Made by a program: the position numbers and the translations under genes
From: Ryuthela nishihirai
Lineage: Eukaryota > Arthropoda > Arachnida > Araneae > Heptathelidae
Direction of reading: 5' to 3'
NCBI GenBank assembly: GCA_038380435.1
Contig: JAWZYU010000706.1
Location: forward strand, 1 to 64,000
DNA: 64,000 bases
Notes under the pieces: model-generated
The model's input: only the letters and a program-made list of their open reading frames with translations
Database searches by the model: none
Told to the model about the DNA's origin: nothing
Part shown: positions 1-12,300 of the stretch, one piece after another
Layout: each line of letters starts with the position of its first letter
Numbering within the stretch: position 1 is the stretch's first letter

Positions 1-118
1 GGTTTGTTTACTCTTCCGCACTTAGTTTTTTCGTTACCTTCTATACCAAATTTACTAAAAATTATGGAGCAGAAATAAGACGCATTTCTTTTAATCTAGT
101 ACCTCTTTCAAAAGTTTT

Positions 119-355
119 TCGGATTCACCGTGAGTATCTTAAATATCTCTGTTCGGGGAGGAAAGACAATAAACACCACCAAGGCGTGGGTCTGCTTCTC
201 AGCAGACACGCCAGTGATGCTCTTCTAGGATAAGAGTGCATTAATGAAAGGTTGTTTACAGCAAAATTACAGACAAACGTTAAGGACTTCAATCTTATCT
301 ACTGTTATGCCGCCACTGAGAATGCCGATGAGGATGAGAAAAAGGGTTTTACAGA
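119..355 (+). pseudogene. RTE LINE fragment, endonuclease region
   Basis: This stretch aligns by eye with 21375-21620 of the intact RTE element in this window (the end of the EN N-terminal half, from about 'NLKFLFSG' to 'ADEDEKDRF'). A TAA has replaced the tyrosine codon in the 'LLGYECINE' segment, so it cannot encode EN. Similarity fades at both ends, and no tail or target-site duplication is visible. It is a dead, truncated scrap. Confidence 0.8.
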
Positions 356-924
356 CTCCACACTGTCTCCCACACACGGATCCTCATACGAGCTTCCATT
401 TCAAAGGAAATTCGTAATTCTTTGCTGTCCGAACATGTAGTGACTAGTAAATTTTTTCTATTTTGACGGGAAAGAAAATGAAGGTTGTTAGTTTTATGGA
501 CAGCAGCACTACCTACTTCACGAGTTTTCATGTGACATGGAACTTGTTCCGTTCGGGCCTCACGTTCCTAACATTTAACATAAACTGGGCCGCATGTAGG
601 ATATGAAATAAACTTTTTTTTGGCGGGGGTGGGGGGGCTTTTATTTCCTGCATAGGTCAACCATGAGTTAATTTCACAGCGACTTTGCAAACCTGTTGGT
701 GTTCCCTTTTTCATTCGCAGAACAACGGGATTAAGTGTTGGTTCTATTGCTATGTGCATGTAAAGAGTTTAAGGAGACCTAAAAATTGTGCTGATAATTT
801 TTAATATTATCTATTACGGAAACACTTAAGGAAATTTTTTAACGTAAAAAATATTATTTTTTCCAAATTAAAATCTACCGGTTTGGTTTTAAGGAAAATA
901 AATATATAGAAAATTTTAATTTTT
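356..924. other. No gene seen; AT-rich, family E similarity at 3' end
   Basis: No protein or RNA gene is recognised. Around 830-924 the sequence resembles 8700-8770 elsewhere in the window (shared 'taaaa.ctaccggttt.gttttaaggaaaataaatata'-like run, called family E here). The full-length LINE that follows is inserted into this family E copy. Confidence 0.5.
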
Positions 925-1204
925 ATTTTTAAAACCGAGGAGTTCAGGAGAGTTCTGGTGTCGTTGATATTCGACGCTGGTGCTGATATCCTTTTTTTTT
1001 CTACTCTTCGGTGTGAGTGTATTACGTGAAGGAGCGTTATTTCTTTTCTTCACCCTAGGTGTGGGTATATTTCGGAGCTTTTCAGGTCTGTGTTTATTTT
1101 TATTTTTCCCGTCGGTGTCTATAGACTTTTTGACAGACTTTGGTGTGGAAGTTCTGCACTACGCGCAGCAGTTTCTGCGTGTACTTTAATTTTGTATTTT
1201 CAAA

Positions 1205-2586
1205 ATGGAGGATCCCTCTGGAGGGTCAAAACGTTTACGTAGTGACAACTCTGCAATGCAGCAACAGTTTCAGTCTCTATATTCCAAAACGTTTATGAAT
1301 AACTCTGATCTGTTATCTTATGCTAAATCAAATGGATGCACATCTTTCTCCATTAGGATAAAAGGTATTTCGAAGCCCATATCCACGGCTAAACCTAATT
1401 TCTTGGAGCAGCAGCTGACAGCTCAACTTTCAAACCCAGAAGATATTTTAATCGTCAAACGCACTAAGACGAACGACTTGATAATCACAACAACTTCCGT
1501 CGAATACACCCTTGAGTTACTAAATATCACACAGATATTAAATACTCTAGTTGAGCATGAAATCTTGATAGAATCATTAACAACTAAATTTTTACTTCGC
1601 AACATTGATACTGAAATCTCTATCGATGACTTATTTACGGAACTATCAATTCAAGGTCATCATATTTATTCGATTCGTCGTTTTTCAAACGTGATGGCAA
1701 CACAATGTCTCCCTTACCAAGTGTGTTAATAACAAATGTTGATCTACAAATGCCCCACGAAATAATTCTATGGTGGGAAATACATCATCCCACCCTTTTC
1801 GTAGATAGACCACGACAGTGCGATAAATGTTGCAGATTTGGACACGGAAAGAAAACATGTCGTAGCAAACCTCGATGTTCCCGATGTGGTGAGGAACATC
1901 ATGCTACCTCTTGCACATCTTCTGAACTACTTTGTTGTTTATGTGGCGATTCGCATGAAGCCACCTCCTTTCAGTGTCCGAAGCGCCAACTTGAAACCAC
2001 TATTCTCAACTATAAATGTACCAGACGTACTACATATGTTGCAGCTCGAACGGCCATATTACCCTCAAGACAGACATATGCATCTACAACACGGAAAAAT
2101 CTAATGCCTCCATCGGATGTTACTACAACTCAAGAAATGTACAATGGGATGTCGCATCTTATCACATCGTTAATAGAAAAGGCTCTGTCTGCATTCGAGA
2201 AGCGACTATCAGTCATGTTCTCCTCTTTCATGCAGGAATTATCAAGACAGACTGACTCAACTACCCAAAGCAGAATTGAGATTGCACCTATTTCTAAACC
2301 ACTTAATTCTCAAGACATATCTTCTGCACAAATTGCCATGGATCAGAATGCTTCTCTGAAAACGTCCTCAAGATTGAGTATTCAGGAACAGAGTGCGACA
2401 ATGAATATGACTATTCCTTTACTCCGACCTGCACAATTAAATTTTGCACAACCTTCTACTTCTACTATGGACATCAATGTACCACAGGACCCTGATGATC
2501 CCATCAATAACTTTTCTGCTATGGATTTTCTTGACAGTCCTTACATAATTCGTAAAGGAAAACAAAAGTCTAAGGGGAAGAAATAA
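1205..2586 (+). pseudogene. LINE ORF1 (gag-like, three zinc knuckles), one frameshift
   Basis: ORF1 proteins of this LINE group bind the element RNA and form the RNP. The first part (1205-1729, 174 aa) begins at an ATG just after the leader. The second part lies in the -1 frame and carries three Cys/His knuckles at about 1822-1980: CDKCCRFGHGKKTC, CSRCGEEHHATSC and a looser CCLCGDSH...C. The frame changes near 1681-1690, in a run of five T. A single lost base is the simplest explanation, because the -1 frame reads in smoothly as 'KRDGNTMSPLPSV'. The C-terminal third is Ser/Thr/Gln-rich and ends in a basic tail (RKGKQKSKGKK). A true -1 recoding site is possible but there is no classical slippery heptamer. 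Confidence 0.8.
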
Positions 2587-2639
2587 TTCGTTCCCTCCTC
2601 CGTTTCTCTTTTTTCTTTTTATGTCTTATTTTTCTTCAA

Positions 2640-5600
2640 TGGAATGCCAGAAGCCTTCGTGCTAACTCCTCCTTCCTGTTGCTTGGAATTTCTTCCTTTT
2701 CCCCGGATATCATTTTGTTACAGGAAATTTGGCTTGATTCTAATTCTCATTTTATTATCCCTAATTATATTATTTATCGGAAAGATCGTGTTACTGGACG
2801 TGGTGGTGGCCTTATGATTGCTGTCAAAGCTTCTCTTTCCAGTCGTATCCTCAACATTCCAGATAATCCATCTTGTTGCACCGGAGAATTCATGGCGATT
2901 GAAGTATTTTTCCAACACAAATCGTTCATAATTGTTAATGTATATATCCCGGATGCCATTTATGGTCCTAATATCCTTAATTATCTGGAAACTACACTAC
3001 CTCCGATTTCACTGATTGGCGGAGATTTCAATGCTCATCATCCACTATGGGGTTTTCCTTTTTCCTCCACCCCCGGACTCCAAATTGCCTCTTGACTTCA
3101 AAATTCTTCTATGTGTTTAATGAATGCTGGCACAACCACCAGACGAAGCTTCTTAACCTCGTCATGTATCGACTTAACCTTCTGTTCCGAAAATATCTTT
3201 TTAAATAGTTCCTGGCGCGTGATCCCATCAACTTGGAGTAGTGATCACCATCCCATTATAATACGGATTTTTCATCATAATTCTTCATTACAGCATGTAG
3301 ATTCCTTCCTTTTAAACAAACAAATTGATTATAGTTCCTTTCAACGATTCTTAGAAAACACCGACCTATCTGAAATTACTTGTTATGACGGTTTTGAAAA
3401 GCACATTCTTTTAGCTGCGGAAACTGCCATTATCACTCGCAGACATTATAGAAAATCTTTGACTCCATGGTGGAATACAAAATGCCAAAAAGCATTGGCA
3501 AAAAAACATCGTAATTTCTTCATTGCACGATCATCTTTGCTAAAGTCTGATTGGATGAATTATAAACACAGTGTAGCTAAACTTAAAGTTACCATTTCAC
3601 GTGCAAAACAGAGATATTGGAATCACATATCCAACATTATTCATTCATCTACCAACATCTTTTCACACTATCGTCGACTTCAACATTTTTTAGGATCTCC
3701 ATCTTCAACATCCACGAATCTCCTCATTCATAATTCCACCATTTGTGTCCAAGCTCAGGAACAAGCCAATTTGTTTGCCACTCAATGGGCGACTACTGAT
3801 TCTGTATTACAGCATCCAGAAATCTCTCCTTCTGGATTTGATTTCCCCTCAATCCTGGATTTACCTTTTAATATAGCAGAATTAAAACTGGCTATACAAC
3901 GACAACGGAAAACATCTCCGGGTCCAGACAACATCTCGGCAACCATGATTAAGAAGATTCCTGACAACCATTTGGGACAATTACTGATTACCTTTAATCA
4001 AATATGGTCAGTTGGCATTATTCCTCAATCCTGGACGATGTCCACTCTTATTCCCATCAAAAAACCAGGTAAAGATGGAACTGACATTCAATCATACAGA
4101 CCCATCGCATTAACGTCAATCATGGTCAAAATCTTTGAACGCATAATTTGGTCACGCCTATCATGGATTCTAATTAACACAGCATTTTTTCCGTCTGAGA
4201 TTCATGGTTCAGTTCCTTTTAAAGGTACAGGACATGCATTATCTCCTTTAATCCTCAATCTTAATGAAACTTTCCAACGTAAGCATGTTGCAATTATTTT
4301 GCATTTAGATATCCAACGAGCATATGATTCTGTGTCCATTCCTGCTCTTCTTCATAAACTTCTTCAAATTGGAATTAAAGGCAATTGTCACAACTGGTTT
4401 ACGAATTACCTCATGAATCGCAGATTTCGGACGCGTTGGCGTGGACACTTTTCGGATATACAGTATCCAACTATTGGCATTCCTCAAGGTAGCGTGCTCT
4501 CACCTTTCTTGTTTAATGTTTTTTTATCTGATCTACCGAGCCGAATATCCAATAATTTTACCATATCCATATATGCTGATGACATCATCCTCTTTGGCTC
4601 GGGTGCCAATTTTCATTCTCTTTTCAAAAAATGTCAGGAAAATCTTTCACTTATTGATGAGTGGTCTAAATCTTGGGGTTTGTCCTTTTCCGCTCTAAAG
4701 AGTTCGGCCATGCTTGTAACCCGGAGAAAGAAGAGAATAAAACCTCCTCTGTACCTACATAATTTACCCATCCCATGGGTGAATACAATAAAAATCCTAG
4801 GAATTCATCTTCAGAAAACAGGCTCTTTGAAGAATCATTTTTTACATCTCCGTGAATCTGGCCAAAAAAATTCTCAATGTCATACGAGGTATTGCTGCTA
4901 AGAAACATAACATACCTAGTGCCACGCTCCTTACAATCGCAAACGCCACTTTACGTACAAAGTTTTTATACTGTGGTCATTTTCTATCTTCTGTTCCACA
5001 ATCAAATTGGAACATCATTAATCCAATTTATCACGCTGCCTTAAGAGCAGCCACTGGACTTCCCCGAGCTACACCTCTCCCAATTCTCTATGCACTGGCA
5101 TCAACTATACCTTTGAATATAGCTGCTCGCCTGATGGCAACCAAAATATATTTGAAAGAACGTTGCTCTCCGTATGCCTCATCTTTTCGCAATGCATGTC
5201 AAGCGCCGCATTATCTCCAACATTATAAATGGAAAACCTCACAAAGACCATTCTTGCTTATAGCTAATGACCTAATGATGACCTCACAGATTCCTGACGA
5301 CAAGCCCTCTTCCAGAAAGTTACATCACTCTCCGTGGTCTACTCCTCAGATACAGATCACAATAAATAAGTTCCCGTTTCAACATTCCTTTGATAATCAT
5401 CATTGTGATATTCTGCATGATTTCAACCTGATCCGACATAATCAATGGAATAAAAAAAAATTATTGGAACAGACGCATCAAAATCCCGTATGGCGTTGGA
5501 TTGGGCATCATATGTCCACAATTACAAGTGACTGTGGCTCTCAGTCGCCATCATATTTTTTCCACTTTCAGCGCGGAAGCTGAAGCTATTAGAATTGCTT

Positions 5601-6340
5601 TACAACAATACACTACCGAGGCTAAAGACTACATCATTTTAACTGACAGCAAAGCGGTTCTATCCGGACTACTCAACATCTCCTCTCAATCTCATTCTGC
5701 AATCCTAGCTCTCCATAATCAAATTATGGAATCATCTAGGATTGTTTCTAGTATGCAATTTATCTGGGTTCCTGGACATCATTGTATTGACATCAATGAA
5801 GAGGCGGACAGACATGCTAAGGTTGGAGCTTCTTTTCCTCAAGCAGCCAGTCCCTCTCTGTTCTATTTAGAAGATGCTTTAGCTACTGCTTCCAAATCTA
5901 TTCGCCAAATTCTAGAATCTGAGTGGAATTCTTCGTATTATGGCACACGATTATCATATCTTCCGAGATTTCAACCAAAACGGACGTTCATGTATACCTC
6001 ACGTTCATCAGAAATTCTCATTTGCCGCCTTCGAGGTGAGGTTGCTCCTCTCAATGCTTTCCTTTTCAAATGTAAACTTTCTGAATCACCCCTTTGTCCT
6101 TTCTGCCCAGAAGTTGAATCAACATTTCACTACATTATTCAATGCAAACATTATGAGCTGGAACGACAGAATATGTACCTTTCCTATAGAAAAAATCACA
6201 ATTTTTCTCTTGCTCCCTGGTCTCTTTGTGATATTCTTGCTCTTCAAAATCAGGCTCTGATTCTTGTCCTGGAAACTTTCATTTTTGCATCCGGTCGCTT
6301 TTCTTCTCTGTTTTCGTCATTAAATATTTTTCAAAATTAG
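2640..6340 (+). pseudogene. LINE ORF2: AP-endonuclease, RT, RNase H; multiply broken
   Basis: ORF2 starts about 50 bp after ORF1; the conserved EN start (WNARSLR) is at 2640 with no in-frame ATG close upstream. EN motifs seen: LLQEIW, GGDFNAHHPLWG and SSDHHPI. RT motifs: KTSPGPDNIS, YRPIALTS, QRAYDSV, GIPQGSVLSPFLFN and the catalytic YADD at 4572-4583. RNase H: TDASK (5469), FSAEAEAIRIAL, LTDSKAV and WVPGHHCIDINEEADRHA. A C-terminal CX2CX7HX4C knuckle is near 6091-6141. Lesions: an in-frame TGA at 3093-3095 inside EN, a frameshift near 4845-4860, another in the A9 run at 5452-5460 and another between 5480 and 5500. The family enzyme nicks DNA and reverse-transcribes its RNA; this copy cannot make it in one piece. 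Confidence 0.9.
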
Positions 6341-6422
6341 GGATAAAAGGCTTCTAGGCCAAAAATCCCATTTTTTGGTCCGCCTCATGTGGACACACAT
6401 TCACTCACTCATTTTTAAAACC

Positions 6423-6795
6423 TGAAGGTGCCTGTAATATATTATGCAAAATCTGTTGGCAACACCACGAAACAATGCTGCTGACGTCATCTCGTTTTTT
6501 TTGCAAGTTTATCATTAACCCGTATTCACAGGCAGCACTAATTTTAGGAGTTGATTTTCATGCCGCCATTTGTCTTTGTAACCACTCTGTTATAAGTAAC
6601 ATTTATATAATAAGAAATGTGTTTAAATTGCTAAAAATCAAATGAATACTTAAAGATTTTCATATGCCCTGTATTTTTTTTTTCTTTTAAGGTTTATTTT
6701 TTTACACGGTTTTCTCGGGAACCTATCAGAAACAGAATTGGGTGCATTGAATTAGATTATTCCTATTGTTTATTAAGAAAGATTTATTTTTTTTT
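6423..6795. repeat. Family F repeat, arm 1; no gene
   Basis: No coding sequence is seen. From about 6650 the sequence matches, in inverted orientation, 8410-8610: shared blocks include the 'TTTTTACACGGTTTT.TCGG.AACCTAT' motif, and after the SINE1 insertion the 'TGAGAAACATCCTGAAACAA' block (about 7013-7040). The two arms enclose about 1.4 kb with a SINE2. Confidence 0.6.
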
Positions 6796-7008
6796 AAAGT
6801 TGTGTGCTTAGCATGCTTGGCTACTGATCTAAGAGACCTGGGTTCGAGTCCCGGAAAAGGCATGGCTATTTTGTGTCGTTTTTCTGCTGAGGGCGTGCCA
6901 TCCTCTCAGACCTTCTACTATGGCATATAAAATGACAGGCTCCTGTCAGACCTCAGCAGTAAGCAGCTGCTTGAGGGGGTATTTATTTATTTATTTATTT
7001 ATTAATAA
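6796..7008 (+). mobile_element. SINE1 (tRNA-derived), near full length
   Basis: Pol III-type SINE. The A-box region is damaged ('tgtgcttagcatgcttggct') but the B box GGTTCGAGTCC is intact. The body then carries the CTGCTGAGG...CATATAAA block, the hairpin TGACAGGCTCCTGTCA, a changed AGCAGCTGCTTGAGG terminus and an (ATTT)n tail. The family F copy at 8410-8610 lacks the insertion at the corresponding place, so it acts as a rough empty site. Confidence 0.85.
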
Positions 7009-7040
7009 AAGTTGAGAAACATCCTGAAACAAATTTTAGA

Positions 7041-7883
7041 GAATATAATAGCAGGAATTGGATTCAAGGAATTAAATTAATTAACCTTATTCGTGACGGA
7101 AATGCAAATTACGAAACAAAAGGTGTATCCGGTTTAACGATTCGAAAGCATTGTTGTGTCGTCGATTATTTAGCGTACGATCTGTTTTCTTCCATTCTCT
7201 TTAATCGTGAAACGAACAATGTAACATTTTACTAGTGAACATAAAACTTATGTTTTCAACTGAAATAGATTTAATTGGCTATTTAGATATGGTTATTTGT
7301 GTTATTAAGAATTTTCCGTGAGTCTTCGAAACGACACTTAGGAGTCATTTCTGCAGATACGTTTAGTAGAAATAGGATTTCCTCAATTACGAATAGTTAT
7401 GGATTACAACGGACTCCTTCATCACGGCATGATACTGTTGCATTAGAGTTCACTTCAGTTCACTTCAGTGAACTCTCATTACGACGGATGTTATGCAAAT
7501 ATGCCTTTACACAAACCATCGGTGTTCGCCTTTCTAACCGATATAACTATGGGGTGTTTAACGTAAATTATTCAGAACTTTGAATGTTGTGGGAATCGAC
7601 CCCGGGAATTGCATATTCCTTTCCTGTAGCAATACCTAACTTCCACCCCTTCACTTCAATGAAAGCACTCCTGATACTCTGTCTTTTGGTGGCATTCGTA
7701 ATAGCAAGGCGGAAGACCACTTAATACGAAAGCAGATATCATTACTTCGCGATGACGTATAATATATACGTAACTGCGGATCTCAACGGTGTCACAGGTG
7801 CTACTCTAACCAGAAAAGAACTGCACACGAAGAGAAACCATAGCAGTTATTCATTCCTTATCGCAAAGAAACTGCGAGCGCTG
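7041..7883. other. No gene seen
   Basis: AT-rich sequence with no recognisable protein. It holds a small imperfect inverted repeat near 7447-7477 (GAGTTCACTTCAG...AGTGAACTC). A short open frame at 7299-7583 has no recognisable domain and I treat it as chance. Confidence 0.4.
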
Positions 7884-8232
7884 GGGTAGGGATGGGTAAG
7901 TTAGTAGCGCTCCTGGCTCGTAATCTGCAGTTCCCAGGTTAGAGTCGCCGCTGGGTCAGCGTTGAGATTTATTTATCTCCACAAAACTGCTCGCCCTGCT
8001 AACGGTCGGCATGGAACAACGATAAGCTTGGAAAGGCCGCCGTCCGTCGGATGGGATCTTAAGCCGTGGCACCGTGTGCGGGAAAGCCATACCCTGTGCA
8101 CGTTAAAGAACTCGTTGCATGGCTTTGACGGGAGGCTACCATCTGTCTCCCGACAGCTGTTCCAGTGAGGCTCCTCCCCCAACCTTCTCTGAGCCTTAGG
8201 GGTCCTCGTGACCTTACCGTTTAGTCCATTGT
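7884..8232 (+). mobile_element. SINE2, diverged full-length copy
   Basis: The tRNA-like head is present (GTAGCGCTCCTGGCTCGTAATCTG), but the B box has mutated to GGTTAGAGTCG. The head is followed by the conserved body blocks AAAGGCCGCCGTCCGTCGGA, GTGCACGTTAAAGAA, GGGAGGCTACCATCTGTCTC and AACCTTCTCTGAGCC. The 3' AACCC-type tail is lost. Many substitutions relative to the copies at 19.2, 44.3 and 59.6 kb make this an older insertion. Confidence 0.85.
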
Positions 8233-8409
8233 CAACAAATTAAATGCCGTTCACAGGTAAAACAATTAATTCTGAGCTGTATATGATATCAAATGCGTAT
8301 TATTGCATGAAATTCCAGTCAGTTATTCAAATTTATTCTCTTAACATTTAAAAGCATCCACCTAACGAAAGCAGATATCTTTAACATTATTCGCATTCAT
8401 CACAACGCA

Positions 8410-8610
8410 CTCCTCGTATTAGATCCTCTAAAAATTGTTTCAGGATGTTTCTCAAGTGTAAAATAATTCATTTATACTACAGAAAAGGAATGATCTAAAT
8501 AATTCTGTTTTAAATTTTTACACGGTAAATAGGTTTCCGAAAAAACCGTGTAAAAAAAATTCTAAAACAAAACACAGTGCATATGAAAAGATAGAATATG
8601 AAAATAGAAT
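8410..8610 (-). repeat. Family F repeat, arm 2 (inverted)
   Basis: This is the inverted counterpart of 6650-7050, and it lacks the SINE1 found there. Shared blocks are the ACACGG..TTTTCGG motif and the 'TTGAGAAACATCCTGAAACA' block read on the minus strand. Nothing coding is seen in 8233-8640. Confidence 0.6.
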
Positions 8611-8640
8611 TGGTTCCAGACGTGAAAAAAAATACCAACT

Positions 8641-8700
8641 CAAACAGCTGCTTACCACAGAGATATGACAGGAACCTGTCAGTTTATATGCCATTTTTTT
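8641..8700 (-). mobile_element. SINE1 3' part
   Basis: On the minus strand this carries CATATAAACTGACAGG..CCTGTCA and AGCAGCTG, the 3' palindromic part of SINE1, with several changes. The matching tRNA-like head lies at 9083-9188 in the same orientation. One old SINE1 therefore appears split by about 380 bp of inserted family E sequence. Confidence 0.7.
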
Positions 8701-9082
8701 TTTTTTTCAAATTAAAACCCACCGGTTTCGTTTTATGGAAAATAAATATATAAAGAATACTTAAATTTTTTTGAGTTTTATCTTATTTGTGTTACCTAAA
8801 ACCACAAAACTACATCGAAAAATGTGACCATAAAAGCGGCAACTTGGTTCTTCTAGAAATTTTTTCTTCAATGGAAATATTTTTCAGAATTAAATTCAAA
8901 TGGAGTTTTTTAAAAAGGCGCCGTGTGAACCGTGTTACATCAAAATAAATCGTGTAAATAGGGAATTTACATTTTTTTTCTGATCTGCCTTAAATCAAAA
9001 ACGTGTAAAAAAAATTATGTACTTGTTTGAGATTCAAATTTGTCACTCATTAACCTAAACTGATTGCATTGTTACTACCGTA
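8701..9082. repeat. Family E sequence inserted between SINE1 halves
   Basis: AT-rich, no coding potential. Positions 8710-8770 resemble 850-920. The motif ACCGTGTAA or close variants recurs several times (near 8520, 8545, 8930, 8950, 9000). Confidence 0.45.
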
Positions 9083-9188
9083 AGTAAGCACCTCAACAGA
9101 AAAGCAACACACATCAATGCCTTACTCTAGGTTCGAACCCAGTTCTCTTACATCGTTAGCCACGCGTGCAAACCACTCGCCCACCGAA
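9083..9188 (-). mobile_element. SINE1 tRNA-like head (old copy)
   Basis: Read on the minus strand: a GGGCGAGTGGTTTGCACGCG A-box region, GGGTTCGAACC B box, then GTAAGGCATTGATGTGTGT, the SINE1 head/body junction. It is diverged. See the 3' part at 8641-8700. Confidence 0.75.
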
Positions 9189-9344
9189 CGCTAGTAACCG
9201 TTATGATTGCAATACGCATTTCCGTGTGGTGGCGAAGAGTAACTTTGTTGTTTACTGTTCTGCTTCAATTACGCTTTTCATGTAGTGGCCAAGAGCAACT
9301 TAGTAGGTTCTTAGGGTTTAAATCAAGACATGGCACCTGAAATT
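9189..9344. repeat. Short imperfect direct duplication
   Basis: Two related segments occur about 76 bp apart: 'CGTGTGGTGGCGAAGAGTAACTT' (near 9220) and 'CATGTAGTGGCCAAGAGCAACTT' (near 9280), each preceded by an ATTACGC/ATACGC-like block. Nothing coding. Confidence 0.4.
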
Positions 9345-9348
9345 AGCA

Positions 9349-9386
<38 letters not shown>

Positions 9387-12300
9387 AGTAGCCAGGGGCT
9401 ACGGAGGTCCAACCAGACTGTGCAATTTAGTTCTCCAAGCAAGTCTATTCTGAGCTACATCTACTGCATCTGGATACTGTACACCAATTCTAACAAGGTC
9501 CTGTTTGACATTGTCTGCCCACCGCATCCTAGGTCTCCCCCTCCTTCTGAGGCCTCTAGGCACACTGTTCATAACCCTATTCGCCAATCTATAATTATCC
9601 ATACGGGCAACATGGCCAAACCAGCGGAGTCTCTCTCTGCACAATATGCTGCTTAAAGGAGGTTGCAGACTCCTTTGCCTAAACTCATCATTAGTTACAA
9701 AGTTAAACCACCTAATACCCAAGATACTGCGTAAGCATCTAGAATCAAAAGCATCTAGTTTCCTGTTATCTTGTTTACACAGCGTCCAAGTTTCACTACC
9801 ATAACTAACCCTAGAAAGAACCAAACTGTTATACAGTCTAATTTTAGTCTTTAGGTGTATACGCCTATTTCTCCACAATCTCCATAGATTCTTAAAAGTC
9901 CCGGCAGCAATACCTATTCGTCTGTTAATCTCATGCCGCACATCACCAGTATCAGTTACGTAGCTCCCAAGGTAATTAAACTGTGACACCTGCTCAAGAC
10001 TGCAACCATTCAGATTAACTGAATCACAACCTGCCTGACCAATTTTCATCACTTTAGTTTTCTCTCTGTTTATAACCAAACCTACTGTACTACCAGTTTC
10101 ATCAACAGCTCGAATGAAAGAGTTCATCTCATCAACATCATTTGCCAAAAGGGCTAAATCATCAGCATAATCTAAATCAGAAATTTTCGTATCTCCAGCC
10201 CATTTAAGGCCAAAAGCTTTCCCTTGAAGTGAATTTCGCATAACATAATCAACAACCAAACTAAAGAGAAAAGGAGACAAAATGCACCCTTGTCGAACAC
10301 CAGAAGTAATGCTAAACCAATTGCTACAAGCCTTACCAACTCTCACACATGTCTCAGTGTTATTATAGAGAGCTTTCATTATGTTAACTAACTTGTCTGG
10401 TATACCATATGATCTCACAATCAACCACAAATTATGACGATCAACAGAGTCGAAAGCCTTTTTGAAATCAACAAAGCTAGCAACCAAAGGTTTCTGAAAC
10501 TCTAAACATTTCTCAAGAATCTGCCTAAGTGAAAATATATGATCTACACATCCCCTACCATTTCTGAATCCACATTGCTCATCACGCAATTGCCTGTCAA
10601 CCAGATTCTTAATTCTATTAAGCACAATCATGGAAAGAACTTTACCTGGAACGGAGAGTAGGCTGATACCCCTATAGTTATCACAAGAACTGCGATCACC
10701 TTTTTTGAAAATAGAAATAACAATAGCTGTGGTAAAATCCTTAGGAACCATGCCTTTATCATAAAAGATATTCAGAATTTCAGTCATCCAAGTGGTAACC
10801 GAATCATTCCCAGCTCTAAGCATTTCGGTAGTAATTTCATCTACCCCTGGGGATTTATGTAGTTTAAGTTTAGAAATAGCCAAACTAGCTTCAGATTGTG
10901 TTATAGGGCCAACATTAAAGCACAATGCATCTATCATCATTGCAAACAATGGGAGTAGAACTAACTACATTGTTTAGAACATCACTGAAATGCTCAGCCC
11001 ACCTAGCCATGACAGAATCCTCACCTTCTATAACCTTGCCTTGTTTATCCTTCAATCCCTGTATACCTGTTCGTTTTCTACCACACAAAACATTAACTAT
11101 CTGGTACAGCTCTCTGCTGTTGTGCTGTCTAACTGCTTCCTCAGCTTTGTCAGCAAGGCCATCAAGCCAAAGATTCTTATCAGTAGCTAACTGATTCTTT
11201 ACACGTTTATCAAGTTCTTTGTAATGCTTTCTATTAGGACTAGTAGGGTACATTAGGACTAGTAGGGACATTCCTGCAGTTCCTTCTTTCTGAAATAAGC
11301 TCAAGTGGCTTATCACTTAAATAATTCTGCCTCCTCTGCTCCTTTTTTCCTAAAAGAGTACTGTTAGTGTCCACAAAAGCATGTTTAAAATGATCCCATT
11401 CTTCCTCAACTTCAGTATTAAGCAAACCATGACTGTCATAATGACTAAGTAAACCTATCATGGTAAGCTTTGGCTATAACTGGTCTTTCAGAGCTTCAGT
11501 ATTAAAGGTAAATTTTTTAACCCTAGCACAACACTTTTTAAGTTTAAGTTGCAAGACACTTTTAACAAGGTAATGGTCAGATCCAATTTCAGCTCCCCTA
11601 TATGCCCTGGTATTTCTAACAGAACTAGCCCATTTGCTGTTAATTAATATATAATCAATCATATTCTTATACAGCCCATCAGGTGAAACCCATTTGTATT
11701 TATGTATGTCGCGGTGTTTGTAATATGTGTTAGTTATTCTGAAACCATTTAGTTTACTTACCTGTAGGAGACGTTGCCCATTGCCATTGCAGCTACCAAT
11801 ACCAAAAGGGCCTATTACTCCTCCCCAAAGGTCAGAGTCGGTACCAACTTTGGCATTGAAGTCATCAAGAACAAGGGTAATATCTCCTTTCTTGACAGAA
11901 TTCAAATATCCTGAAGTTGTCTGTAAAACCTATCCTTCTCATCCTCAACGGAATCCTCAGTGGGGGCATAACAGCAGATAACATTCAGGTGTTTAATGCT
12001 TGTCTGAAATTTTGCTGTAAGAAACCTTTCATTAATGCACTCATATCCTAGAAGAGCATCACTAGCATGTCTGCTGAGCAGCAGACCCACGCCTTGGTGA
12101 TGCTTTCCATCCTCCCTCCCTGTAAAGAGAAATTTAAAGTTATTTTTAAGTATCTCACCTTTACCTGTCCATCTGGTCTCTTGCAAGCCTAGAATATCTA
12201 GGTTATAGCGCTGGAATTCCTGCATGAGGACATCAAGAGAATAATCTCTACGTAATGTCCTCACGTTCCACGTTCCTGCAGAGAGAAAATGACTAGTAGG

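Larger units (their letters stand above)
937..6410 (+). mobile_element. Full-length non-LTR retrotransposon, I/Jockey group with RNase H
   Basis: The element is bounded by a perfect 12-bp direct repeat, ATTTTTAAAACC, at 925-936 and 6411-6422. I read this as the target-site duplication of a target-primed reverse transcription event. It contains a 5' leader (937-1204), ORF1 with three zinc knuckles, ORF2 with AP-endonuclease, reverse transcriptase, RNase H and a terminal CCHC motif, and a ~70-bp 3' UTR ending in a short TCAC-rich tail instead of poly(A). The domain order and RNase H fit the I/Jockey side of the LINE tree; the exact clade is not assigned. At 5.47 kb it is full length, yet both ORFs carry lesions, so this copy should be immobile. 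Confidence 0.88.

Noticed and set aside
980..1189. 69-codon open frame with hydrophobic N-terminus
   Set aside because: Lies in the LINE 5' leader; T-rich sequence gives Phe/Leu codons; no supporting evidence.
9330..9656. Plus-strand frame with a Ser run
   Set aside because: The Ser run is the complement of the RTE (ATG)n tail and the rest is antisense of RTE coding.
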